Shown here piece by piece: positions 52,808 through 60,757 of a DNA stretch of 64,000 nt; the first letter of the stretch is position 1; each line of letters starts with the position of its first letter. The position numbers were made by a program, and so were the translations under genes. The DNA comes from Epilithonimonas arachidiradicis. Its GTDB lineage: Bacteria > Bacteroidota > Bacteroidia > Flavobacteriales > Weeksellaceae. The notes beneath the pieces were generated by a model, which worked only from the letters and a program-made list of their open reading frames with translations, was not told the origin of the DNA and did not search any database. Location: the NCBI RefSeq assembly GCF_003610695.1, contig NZ_RAQH01000006.1, positions 124,001-188,000 of the forward strand, written 5' to 3'.

Positions 52808-54994
52808 TTACTTCTTGATGATTTTAAAAGATCTGCTTTCTTTTCCGTCATTGGTTTTCAGGATGTAATTTCCTTTCGGCAATTTTGTGGTGTTCAGAAC
52901 TGATGTTTTAGAATTTGTATTTTGTTCCATCACTTTTTTTCCTGACATATCATAAACTTCAACTTTGTTTATTTTATGATCAGATTCGATATTAAGGTTA
53001 TCACCCACTGGGTTTGGATAAACTCTCACCGTATTTTTGGAAACATCAGTTGTTGCCATGAGCTGATTAACATGAATATTGAAAACACAAGTATCTATGA
53101 TAACGCCATTCTTTACCAAATTATGAACAATCACATTATCACCGATTGGGAAGTCTGAGCCAGATTCTTTCCCCTGAACCAAAACTACAGTCGGATCAGC
53201 ATCTGCGCACTCATAATAAACTTTGAAAACACCGTCTAATCCGTCTTTTACTGTCCAATTATTACCACTATTACCGGAGATATACGTGTTTGAAGTTGTA
53301 CCATCAGTGGTTTTCGCTTCCCAGGAAACTAAAGGCCCTTGCCCTTGCATGGCTACCCAGTATTTTCCGCTTTGTAATTCTACAGTTTCTGGCAATTTTA
53401 TGGAGACTTCATAAACTGCAAATCCATTGGAGGCTGTTCCGATTTGGTTTTGAGATTCATAAGTAAGGTTATCGAAAGATTTTACTAGCTCGCCAGGCTG
53501 GCCGTTGTTGTCTTTATAGATATAAACGTTTGTGCCGTAAGAGAATCTCACGAAATTAGGAACAATTTTATTCACTTTCATTGTTTGTCCTGCCGGCACG
53601 ATGAAATCATTGGCTACCAAAACATTAGTGAAGCTAACTAAACTTTGAAAATTATTGCTTGGGTAATTGATACTGCAAGATGCTGTAGAATTTCCGGAAC
53701 AAGCAAAAGGAAGTGTGTAGTTCACCTTTGCGGTAGGCTCCCCAGGGTTAGTATTGGCGTTGATGTCCGCCGGGCAAGTGAATTCGCAGCCAGGGTCCGC
53801 CATTCCATTAGTGATATTTAATGTATAATCTTCCGCCTGCCCGGAGTTATAATAATATCCTGATGCACCAGTCGGCCAGAACATAGAATATTCCGTTACA
53901 GACTGCATTTTTAGAACTCTGATTCTTGTATTGCCGTTGATTGCATTTTGCGGAATGGTAATCGGGAATTCTGTAAACTTGTCATCAACTCCGGTAGAGC
54001 CGAAAATATAACCTTCGCTGATGATTTCATTATCTTCATCCAGGATACCGTTATGATTCCAGTCAATAAAAAGCGTATAAGTATCCGGTGCATAATCTGT
54101 ACGGTTCTGACCTTTTATTTTGACATTGTAAGTTTGTCCGGCTTGCAGATTAAATATTTTATCCGTCATATCTTCATAGAACGTAGAACTGTCAGGGTCA
54201 GTATTATAGCCCAGACCATTGATTTCGAAACGAGTTATTGGCGTGGCAGGTATAAAATTGTCTACTTTATCTATGGGATCATATGAATTCGGCGTTGGGT
54301 TGTTAGGTAATATTCTGAATTCGGTAGTGCCAAAATAATTGGAATTGTACTCGCCTACACTTATTCTCCACGTTCCGGCTATATCAGGCATCGTGTCACC
54401 CCAAGGGTAGGTTGTTGTGTTTCCGTTAAAAGAAATATCAAAATTTCCATTTTCATCTGCAAAATATTGTCCTGTAATGCCTGAGCCGGATTCATTTGGA
54501 GAAAAGATGTGCACTACGACTTGTGCATTAGGTTCTACTTTAGTGGCATGCAATTTCAATCCAAAATTAAAAAATTGATCCATTGTCAAATATTTAAAAT
54601 TGGTTGTCACGGCTATGGTTTCATTTGGATTGCCAACCACCGTTAGATTAGCAGTGGCGGTCTTGCCATTTGTATCAGTCGCCTTTACAACGTGTGAACC
54701 TTTTACTGATTTGTTTTTCTTAGCACTAATCTGGATAGAAAATTTCCCTTCGCTGTCAGCTGTACCCTCAAAGTTTCTCCAGGGTTTGCCATCCGGATCT
54801 GTGGCAAAGACTGTTACCTTCGAATTAGGCGTGAATCCTGTTCCTAAAACAGGAAATCCGCCGGACCAATACCACCATTCATCTATGGTTCCTTGTGTGT
54901 CAGATACTAATGAAGTATCTAATGTAATCTGTTGTGCATTGAAAAGCCCGAAAAATAATAAAAACAAGCTTTTTAGTAGTAATTTTACATTCAT
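52808..54994 (-). CDS. T9SS-secreted protein: aromatic-rich N-domain, GEVED domain, type A sorting domain
   Basis: 728 residues: signal peptide MNVKLLLKSLFLLFFGLFNAQ, N-domain with EWWYW and GTGFTPNS...DPDGK, a GEVED domain (about 245-390, IDWNHNGILDEDNEI to GQAEDYTLNI), a further beta domain with several Cys residues (about 395-650), and a type A sorting domain (VRVYPNPVGDNLNIES...KIIKK). The N-domain and GEVED domain are paralogous to 5116-6546; the extra C-terminal domain is missing there. Exported by the T9SS. It is divergent from a TPR-LuxR regulator. Confidence 0.85.
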   Translation of the reverse strand: MNVKLLLKSLFLLFFGLFNAQQITLDTSLVSDTQGTIDEWWYWSGGFPVLGTGFTPNSKVTVFATDPDGKPWRNFEGTADSEGKFSIQISAKKNKSVKGSHVVKATDTNGKTATANLTVVGNPNETIAVTTNFKYLTMDQFFNFGLKLHATKVEPNAQVVVHIFSPNESGSGITGQYFADENGNFDISFNGNTTTYPWGDTMPDIAGTWRISVGEYNSNYFGTTEFRILPNNPTPNSYDPIDKVDNFIPATPITRFEINGLGYNTDPDSSTFYEDMTDKIFNLQAGQTYNVKIKGQNRTDYAPDTYTLFIDWNHNGILDEDNEIISEGYIFGSTGVDDKFTEFPITIPQNAINGNTRIRVLKMQSVTEYSMFWPTGASGYYYNSGQAEDYTLNITNGMADPGCEFTCPADINANTNPGEPTAKVNYTLPFACSGNSTASCSINYPSNNFQSLVSFTNVLVANDFIVPAGQTMKVNKIVPNFVRFSYGTNVYIYKDNNGQPGELVKSFDNLTYESQNQIGTASNGFAVYEVSIKLPETVELQSGKYWVAMQGQGPLVSWEAKTTDGTTSNTYISGNSGNNWTVKDGLDGVFKVYYECADADPTVVLVQGKESGSDFPIGDNVIVHNLVKNGVIIDTCVFNIHVNQLMATTDVSKNTVRVYPNPVGDNLNIESDHKINKVEVYDMSGKKVMEQNTNSKTSVLNTTKLPKGNYILKTNDGKESRSFKIIKK

Positions 54995-55023
54995 TTATTT
55001 AATTTTTTATGATTAATTGATGC

Positions 55024-55101
55024 AATGTTACAAGTAAGTGACAACTTTTCAATTTTTTGCGGGTAACATTATAAATACTCTGTTTTTTGCTGAGTAACAT
55101 T
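55024..55101. promoter_or_regulatory. Three copies of an AATGTTAC/GTAACATT motif between divergent genes
   Basis: AATGTTAC at 55024-55031 and its reverse complement GTAACATT at 55063-55070 and 55094-55101. The latter two lie in a direct repeat of about 26 bp (TTTTTTGC...GTAACATT...TATA), 31 bp apart, close to three helical turns. Probably operator sites for a dimeric regulator, perhaps the adjacent TPR-LuxR protein. Confidence 0.45.
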
Positions 55102-55175
55102 TTATATACATTTGATTTAAATTGCTGATTATCAATGCTTTTAAAGTAGGGTTTAATATAATCGAAAAATAGTCT

Positions 55176-55183
55176 TAACTTTG
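55176..55183 (+). promoter_or_regulatory. -7 promoter box of the TPR-LuxR gene
   Basis: TAACTTTG (TAnnTTTG), 16 nt upstream of the ATG at 55200. No -33 TTG at normal spacing, so an activator may be needed. Confidence 0.5.
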
Positions 55184-55199
55184 ATTATTACTTCTCGGG

Positions 55200-56750
55200 A
55201 TGCGGATTGTTTTAACTTTATTTTTTGTACTTTTTACGATATTCATCAATGCACAGAATGATTCTAAAAATTCTGATGCCTATGTAAAGCGTCTTGTGAA
55301 TTTGATTAGGGAAAATAACAATAACCGTATCAAATCTATGAGTTATATCCAGGAGGCTCTTCGTTTTGAGAAAGAAATAGCGGACTCAACCAGGATTGAG
55401 CTTTATGTGACGGCCGGTAATTGTTACAAAGACCAGGAGTCTTATTATTTGGCTCTTAGCTATTATTATAAAGCTTTAGAGATTAAAAACGAGAAAGAAT
55501 CCAACCGTTCTTTTAGTATCCTGAATAATATTGGAGGCTGTTATTATTTTATGGGTAACTATAAAAAAGCGCGGTATTTCTGGGAATCGGCACTTAAAAA
55601 ATTCGAGTCTAATAAATCAAGCCAAAATGTTGAAGGCTCCCTTATCTATAATAATCTTGCAGTCCTGGAAAAAGAGCACGGTAATTACGCTAGAGCGTTG
55701 GAAATGCTGAAGGAATTCCTGAAAAGAAATGAAAAACTGAAAGATACTTTCAATATTATTATTGCTTATGAAAATATTGCGGATGTCAATGTCAAATTAA
55801 AAGAACAGGATCTGGCCATTTCTAACCTGTCAAAAGGCATCGGTCTCGCTAAGAAAATCAAATCAGATTATGACCTTGCAAGTCTTTACACAGACATCGG
55901 GAATATCTATCTTTCGCAACCTTCCCGCAAAGATTCATCTTATTATTATCTTTCCAGCGCTTTCAATATTGCTAACAGAAGCGATTTTTCCGACATCAAA
56001 TTATCTTCATCGGAAAAGCTGGTTTCCTATTTTGAGAATCAAAAAGATTATAAAAGCGCATTATACTATCTTCATATTGCAAAATCTTTGTCGGAAGCAA
56101 CCATCAACAAAGAGAATGCTAAGAAAGTTTCCAGGCTGGAATCGGAATTTGAAGAAAAGAACAAGCAGAAAGAACTTCTTCAACAGCAGAAAAAAAGAGA
56201 GCGTTATTTCATCTCCGGAATTGTGCTTTTATTGTTGTTTTCCGTAATTGTTTTTCTGATGTTCAAATTGCAGAAAAGCAAATCCGAAAAAAAAGCGGCT
56301 GAAAATAAATTGCTTGCCAAAAAACTGGATGAGAAAAATAAAGAACTGGCCAATAACGCAATCAAAATGATGCAGGCTTCCGAGATCTTCCAGACCACAC
56401 AAAAAGAGCTGAAAGAGATGGACCCCAAGTACGAAGACGACCGGAAGATGATTTCCCGGATTATTATGGACTTCAAAAAAGGGTCACAAGCGCTCAATAA
56501 ATCTGAGTTTGAGAAACTTTTTATTGAAACTGATGAAGATTTTTATAAAAAGTTATTAGATAAATATCCGTCACTCACCAAAAATGAACTTCGGCTTTGT
56601 GTGTTTTTGAGACAGAATCTTTCTTCTAAAGAGATTTCTGCTATTACACAGCAAAGTCCTCACAGTATTGTCGTAGCAAGGTCAAGGCTGAGAAAAAAGC
56701 TCGGCTTGGAAGAATCTCAGAGCATCAGTAATTTCCTGATTCAATTTTAA
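55200..56750 (+). CDS. Membrane-anchored TPR/LuxR-type transcriptional regulator
   Basis: 516 residues: signal peptide (MRIVLTLFFVLFTIFINAQ), TPR repeats over about 30-315 (for example YYLALSYYYKALEIKNEKES, NYARALEMLKEFLKRN), one transmembrane helix (YFISGIVLLLLFSVIVFLMF, about 338-358), a coiled coil, and a C-terminal LuxR/GerE-type helix-turn-helix (LTKNELRLCVFLRQNLSSKEISAITQQSPHSIVVARSRLRKKLG). The sensor is periplasmic and the DNA-binding domain cytoplasmic. It is divergent from a T9SS cargo gene, with repeated motifs in between. Confidence 0.85.
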   Translation: MRIVLTLFFVLFTIFINAQNDSKNSDAYVKRLVNLIRENNNNRIKSMSYIQEALRFEKEIADSTRIELYVTAGNCYKDQESYYLALSYYYKALEIKNEKESNRSFSILNNIGGCYYFMGNYKKARYFWESALKKFESNKSSQNVEGSLIYNNLAVLEKEHGNYARALEMLKEFLKRNEKLKDTFNIIIAYENIADVNVKLKEQDLAISNLSKGIGLAKKIKSDYDLASLYTDIGNIYLSQPSRKDSSYYYLSSAFNIANRSDFSDIKLSSSEKLVSYFENQKDYKSALYYLHIAKSLSEATINKENAKKVSRLESEFEEKNKQKELLQQQKKRERYFISGIVLLLLFSVIVFLMFKLQKSKSEKKAAENKLLAKKLDEKNKELANNAIKMMQASEIFQTTQKELKEMDPKYEDDRKMISRIIMDFKKGSQALNKSEFEKLFIETDEDFYKKLLDKYPSLTKNELRLCVFLRQNLSSKEISAITQQSPHSIVVARSRLRKKLGLEESQSISNFLIQF

Positions 56751-56764
56751 ATTTAATCTAAGCT

Positions 56765-57796
56765 TTAATAGACTGATTCATAAAAATCCTGCAAAGGTTT
56801 TGGAAATGATTTTTCATCGGCCTGATTTGTGTTAACGATTGAAAAATCAAATTCTTTGGCAAAATTCTCAAAATCCTTTCTTGAGTCAATTTCGGCTGTG
56901 TTGATTTCAATAGAAAGATTTTTATGTGTCAGTTTGTGATTAACGGTTTTTGAATTAATGATATACTCGTTCCAATTCTCAGGAATAGAAGTTGGGAATT
57001 CGTACAACTTTTTCCAGATGAAATCATTGCCGCGTTGTTTGATGAGAAATTGATTTTGATATTTCACAAAAAAATATTTCAGGCTCAAATCTGACACTTT
57101 AACCTTTTTCGTCTTCACTGGGAATTCCGAAATTCTTCCGGTTTGGAAAGCGATACAATCCTCATTCACAGGGCAGAACATACAGAGCGGATTCTTCGGT
57201 CGGCAGATTTCAGCTCCGATATCCATTATAGCCTGGTTGAATTCCCCAGGTTTTTCGTCCGGCATCACTAACAAAGCCAAATCTGAAAAATGTTGAAAAG
57301 CTTTCGAACTGGAAATGTCAAAATCATCCGCAAAAATCCTTGACAAAACACGATAAAAATTGCCATCAACTGCGGGGACTTTTTCGTCGAAACAAATGCT
57401 TGCAATTGCGGCAGCCGTATATTTTCCGACACCTTTTAATTTTAAAATGTCATTATAATGATTCGGAAATTCACCCCCGAAATCTTCTACAACCTGATGA
57501 GCGGCTTTGTGAAGATTAATCGCTCTGGAATAATAGCCAAGACCTTTCCAATACAATAAGACCTCGTCTTCCGACGCTTGATGGAGCTCTTTTACGGTTG
57601 GGAATCTTTCTATAAATCTGAGATAATGACCAAGGCCTTGTTTTACCTGGGTTTGCTGTAAGACAATTTCGCTGATCCATATATTGTAAGGAAGCTGGTT
57701 TTCTCTCCAGGGAAGTTGTCTGGCATTGGTATCATACCACTTTGTAAGCTTTTTTCCAATGTGAAGAAAATCAGCATTTTGTTTGTTTGTTTTCAA
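56765..57796 (-). CDS. mutY: A/G-specific adenine DNA glycosylase
   Basis: 343 residues. Catalytic Glu43 in SEIVLQQTQV, helix-hairpin-helix LKGVGKYTAAAI, the catalytic Asp144 in PAVDGNFYRV, and the [4Fe-4S] ligands C198, C205, C208 and C214 in the usual C-x6-C-x2-C-x5-C spacing. A C-terminal NUDIX-like domain (about 230-343) for 8-oxoG recognition follows. It removes adenine mispaired with 8-oxoguanine. VDGNFYRV replaces the usual VDGNVxRV, a minor change away from the catalytic Asp. Its ATG overlaps the region of the divergent HU promoter. Confidence 0.94.
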   Translation of the reverse strand: MKTNKQNADFLHIGKKLTKWYDTNARQLPWRENQLPYNIWISEIVLQQTQVKQGLGHYLRFIERFPTVKELHQASEDEVLLYWKGLGYYSRAINLHKAAHQVVEDFGGEFPNHYNDILKLKGVGKYTAAAIASICFDEKVPAVDGNFYRVLSRIFADDFDISSSKAFQHFSDLALLVMPDEKPGEFNQAIMDIGAEICRPKNPLCMFCPVNEDCIAFQTGRISEFPVKTKKVKVSDLSLKYFFVKYQNQFLIKQRGNDFIWKKLYEFPTSIPENWNEYIINSKTVNHKLTHKNLSIEINTAEIDSRKDFENFAKEFDFSIVNTNQADEKSFPKPLQDFYESVY

Positions 57797-57814
57797 AAAT
57801 ATGTCTTATATTTG
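57782..57814 (+). promoter_or_regulatory. Promoter of the HU gene (TTTG, TATATTTG)
   Basis: TTTG occurs twice (57782-57785 and 57786-57789), 21 or 17 bp before TATATTTG (57807-57814). All fit the Bacteroidetes consensus. The ATG at 57844 is 29 nt downstream. Confidence 0.7.
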
Positions 57815-57843
57815 CACACCAAAAATATAAAGAATTTTAGAAA

Positions 57844-58134
57844 ATGACAAAGGCAGAATTGGTAAATACCATCTCGAACAAGCTGGGAGTAGAAAAGAAT
57901 GATACACAGAAAGTTATCGAAGCTTTTATGCAAGAAATCAGAACCTCTATGTATAATGGAGATAATGTATATTTAAGAGGATTCGGTTCTTTTATTATCA
58001 AAACCAGAGCGGCTAAAACAGGTAGAAATATTTCTAAGAATACAGCTATAGAAATCCCTGCTCATAATATTCCTGCTTTCAAACCTTCAAAAACTTTTGT
58101 GGAAAAAGTAAAGACCAAAGTTGCAGTAAAATAA
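57844..58134 (+). CDS. hup: HU-family DNA-binding protein
   Basis: 96 residues, normal length for HU/IHF. The N-terminal KAELVNTISNKLGVEKNDTQ helix pair, GDNVYLRGFGSFIIKTRAAKTGRN beta arm with the conserved GFGSF, and KTFVEKVK C-terminal helix are visible. HU bends and compacts DNA as a dimer. A 30-residue basic protein gene follows 36 bp later and the RNase G gene beyond it. Confidence 0.95.
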   Translation: MTKAELVNTISNKLGVEKNDTQKVIEAFMQEIRTSMYNGDNVYLRGFGSFIIKTRAAKTGRNISKNTAIEIPAHNIPAFKPSKTFVEKVKTKVAVK

Positions 58135-58170
58135 TTAGTTGAATATTAACAGTAAAAAAATATATAAATT

Positions 58171-58263
58171 ATGCCAAGCGGAAAAAAAAGAAAAAGACAC
58201 AAGGTAGCAACGCACAAAAGAAAGAAAAGAAGAAGAGCAAACAGACACAAGAAGAAAAAATAA
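58171..58263 (+). CDS. 30-residue, extremely basic protein; candidate ribosomal or RNA-binding protein
   Basis: ATG 58171 to TAA 58261-58263. 21 of the 30 residues are Lys, Arg or His (for example MPSGKKRKRHKV and KRKKRRRANRHKKKK). Composition and length resemble tiny ribosomal proteins such as bTHX or L36-type proteins, and Bacteroidetes-specific small ribosomal proteins are known, but the exact family is not certain. It is co-transcribed with HU (36-bp gap) and followed by a terminator. Codon use is ordinary and the frame is free of alternatives on the other strand. Confidence 0.7.
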   Translation: MPSGKKRKRHKVATHKRKKRRRANRHKKKK

Positions 58264-58293
58264 TTTAGCCTTTTTGAGTCTTAAACATATTAA

Positions 58294-58324
58294 ATATAGT
58301 TGGCGTATTGCCAGCTATATTTTT
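58294..58324 (+). terminator. Hairpin terminator after the small basic protein
   Basis: An 11-bp stem with one wobble (58294-58304 with 58310-58320), loop GTATT, and a T-tract. It separates the HU transcript from rng. Confidence 0.75.
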
Positions 58325-58370
58325 GTTTTATATTTACAACCTAATCTTAATAAAACCTTTTTATGAAGTT

Positions 58371-59927
58371 ATGAAGAAAGAACTGATTATTTCCAATGAG
58401 GGAGATGCTTCAAAAATTGCTTTATTGGAAGACGGTCGCCTTTTTGAACTTCACGAGCAGGAAACAAAAACCGACTTTGTAGTTGGTGATTTGTTCCTCG
58501 GAAAGATCAAAAAACTGGCACCCAATCTTAATGCCGCTTTCGTAAATATCGGTACGGATAAGGATGCTTTCTTACATTATCAGGATCTTGGTCCACAATT
58601 TTTATCGTATCAGAAGTTTCTGAAAAATACGATTTCCAAAAAACAACAGACATCAAGTCTTAAAAATTTTGAAACAACTAAAGACATCGATAAACTGGGA
58701 ACTGTTGATAAAGTTCTGACAGCGGGTGATCTTGTTTTGCTGCAAATTACAAAAGAACCGATCTCTACAAAAGGACCGAGAATCTCTACTCAGATTTCTC
58801 TTACAGGTCGTTTTTTGGTTCTGATCCCTTTTGATAACAAAATTTCTGTTTCCAAAAAAGTTGGAGACCCCGAAGAAAAAAACAGATTGAAAACTTTGAT
58901 AGAAAGTATTCGTCCGGAAGGTTTCGGGGTGATCATCAGAACCGTTGCAGAAGGGAAAAAAGTGGCCGAGCTTCATAATGATATGAATCAGCTGGTAAAA
59001 AAATGGGAATCTACTTTTAAGAATATTCAGAAAAATAAAGTGCCAAGCAAGGTTCTGAGTGAAGAAGACAAAGCGTCTTCGATCTTAAGAGATAACTTTA
59101 ACCAGGATTTCGTAAGTATCATTTGTGATGACGAAAAGATGGTGGAGGATATGAAATCTTACATCGAAGTGATTGCTCCTGAGCGAAAAAACATCGTTCA
59201 GTTCTATGACTCTCACATTCCTCTTTTGGAATATTATAATGTAGAAAAACAACTGAAACAGAGTTTTGGTAAACACGTGAATATCCCAGCTTCCAAAGGT
59301 GCTTACCTTGTAATTGAACATACAGAAGCGCTTCACGTAGTGGATGTGAATTCAGGAAATAATATCTCGTCATCTTCTACCAACAAAACCCACGCTTTAA
59401 CTGTCAACAAAATGGCAGCAACAGAAATTGCAAGACAACTGCGTTTGCGGGATATGGGCGGAATCATTGTGGTGGATTTCATTGATATGACAGATCCGGA
59501 ACACAGGAAGGAACTATACGAACACTTCCGTGAAGAGATGAAGCGTGACAAAGCTAGACATAAGATTTTGCCACCTTCAAAATTCGGTCTCATCCAAATG
59601 ACAAGACAACGCGTCCGTTCCGAAAAACATATCGAAACATCCGAAGAAAATCCGAATAAGGACGGCGAAATCATCGCTCCAATTGTAATTGTGGAAAGAA
59701 TGGAAGAATCTATCCGAACAATTATACAAAAGGAAAAAGGCAAATTGTACCTTCACGTACATCCTTTCCTGGAAGCCTATCTTACGAAAGGGCTGGCAAG
59801 TATCCAAAACAAGTGGTTTTTGAAATACAAAAAATGGGTAACCATCATCCCGAGAGATTCCTTCAAGATGTTGGAATTCCATCTCTATAATTCTAACAAA
59901 AAAGAATTAATGAGTTACTCTAATTGA
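58371..59927 (+). CDS. rng: Ribonuclease G
   Basis: 518 residues of the RNase E/G family without the long RNase E tail. An S1 domain (GDLFLGKIKKLAPNLNAAFVNIGTDKDAFL), the 5'-sensor region, and DNase I-like core with the metal-binding Asp in VVDVNSG and VVDFIDM, then FGLIQMTRQRVRSE, are visible. RNase G processes 5S/16S rRNA precursors and degrades mRNA. The start at 58371 is the Met of MKKELIISNEG; a longer in-frame extension to 58308 overlaps the terminator and is rejected. Confidence 0.94.
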   Translation: MKKELIISNEGDASKIALLEDGRLFELHEQETKTDFVVGDLFLGKIKKLAPNLNAAFVNIGTDKDAFLHYQDLGPQFLSYQKFLKNTISKKQQTSSLKNFETTKDIDKLGTVDKVLTAGDLVLLQITKEPISTKGPRISTQISLTGRFLVLIPFDNKISVSKKVGDPEEKNRLKTLIESIRPEGFGVIIRTVAEGKKVAELHNDMNQLVKKWESTFKNIQKNKVPSKVLSEEDKASSILRDNFNQDFVSIICDDEKMVEDMKSYIEVIAPERKNIVQFYDSHIPLLEYYNVEKQLKQSFGKHVNIPASKGAYLVIEHTEALHVVDVNSGNNISSSSTNKTHALTVNKMAATEIARQLRLRDMGGIIVVDFIDMTDPEHRKELYEHFREEMKRDKARHKILPPSKFGLIQMTRQRVRSEKHIETSEENPNKDGEIIAPIVIVERMEESIRTIIQKEKGKLYLHVHPFLEAYLTKGLASIQNKWFLKYKKWVTIIPRDSFKMLEFHLYNSNKKELMSYSN

Positions 59928-59976
59928 AAGAATTAACATTGATTTCGGGAAACAAAAATTCCGAATCTATAATTTT

Positions 59977-60012
59977 AAAGTCTGTTTAATTTTATTAGAC
60001 AGACTTTTATTT
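59977..60012 (+). terminator. Hairpin terminator after rng
   Basis: AAAGTCTGT (59977-59985) pairs with ACAGACTTT (59999-60007) with further inner pairs; T-rich tail. Confidence 0.75.
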
Positions 60013-60053
60013 TTCCTCAAATACTTATTATAGATATTATCCGTTTAATTTCT

Positions 60054-60061
60054 TAAATTTG
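60054..60061 (+). promoter_or_regulatory. -7 box 5 bp upstream of the lipoprotein ATG
   Basis: TAAATTTG fits TAnnTTTG. The start codon at 60067 coincides with the expected transcription start, so the mRNA may be leaderless. Confidence 0.45.
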
Positions 60062-60066
60062 GTTTT

Positions 60067-60594
60067 ATGAAAAACATTTACACACTTCTTATATTTTGCC
60101 TTTTTACAAGCTGTTATACATATAGATCGGTTGCTGACCAGAAAGAAATCGAAGAAAAAACAACCGATAGTCCACGGAAAAGACCCCAAAGGCCCGAGAT
60201 GGCAGCTGTGGCGGCAAGTGATAATTCGGTAATGCAAAATCAGGCACAGAAAAGTCAATTGCAAAATGCTACAGCAGCCGGGAAAGTAAAATCAGATCCT
60301 GTAAGCCCCAAGAAAACAACCAAAATATTAAGCATAAAAGATAAGCTAGAACCTGCCAAGATCTACAAAATAAAAGTGGCAGATAAACGATATAAGGTCC
60401 AAGTGGATCAATGGGAAAGCGATTCTCTGGTGGTTCACCCGGTGCATAAGCCAGAGAAAAAAATGAAATTTCATAAGAATCAAATCGAAGAAGATGCTAT
60501 CTTGGAAAAACGTTTCTCTCAGCCTATTTCCGATATCCTGACTGTTACGGCTTATGCTGGAATTGCGGTTCTGATTGCCGTGCTGGCTTTCTAA
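60067..60594 (+). CDS. Lipoprotein of unknown function with C-terminal membrane helix
   Basis: 175 residues: lipoprotein signal MKNIYTLLIFCLFTSC (lipobox FTSC), then a Lys/Arg/Pro-rich low-complexity region with DNSVMQNQAQKSQLQNATAA, then a folded segment (KIYKIKVADKRYKVQVDQWESDSLVVHP) with a small beta-barrel look, and a C-terminal hydrophobic helix (ILTVTAYAGIAVLIAVLAF). The combination of lipid anchor and C-terminal helix is unusual. No acidic export signal, so periplasm-facing location is expected. Family not recognised. Confidence 0.7.
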   Translation: MKNIYTLLIFCLFTSCYTYRSVADQKEIEEKTTDSPRKRPQRPEMAAVAASDNSVMQNQAQKSQLQNATAAGKVKSDPVSPKKTTKILSIKDKLEPAKIYKIKVADKRYKVQVDQWESDSLVVHPVHKPEKKMKFHKNQIEEDAILEKRFSQPISDILTVTAYAGIAVLIAVLAF

Positions 60595-60722
60595 CTATAT
60601 CCCAACAAATTTACATCAATCTGATTCTGGAAGAAAAATCTTTTGGCAATATTTTATTTGTCATTAACTAATATTTAACGTCAAGATTTAGTTAATTAAT
60701 CATTATTAAGATATTTTGGTAA

Positions 60723-60730
60723 TAATTTTG
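60723..60730 (+). promoter_or_regulatory. -7 promoter box of porX
   Basis: TAATTTTG, 27 nt upstream of the porX ATG. No -33 TTG at the expected distance. Confidence 0.45.
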
Positions 60731-60757
60731 ATATAAGAACTTTAAATTAAAAAATAT

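Noticed and set aside
58308-58370. N-terminal extension of RNase G
   Set aside because: The extra 21 residues overlap a terminator and are not family-like; MKKELIISNEG at 58371 is the normal start.
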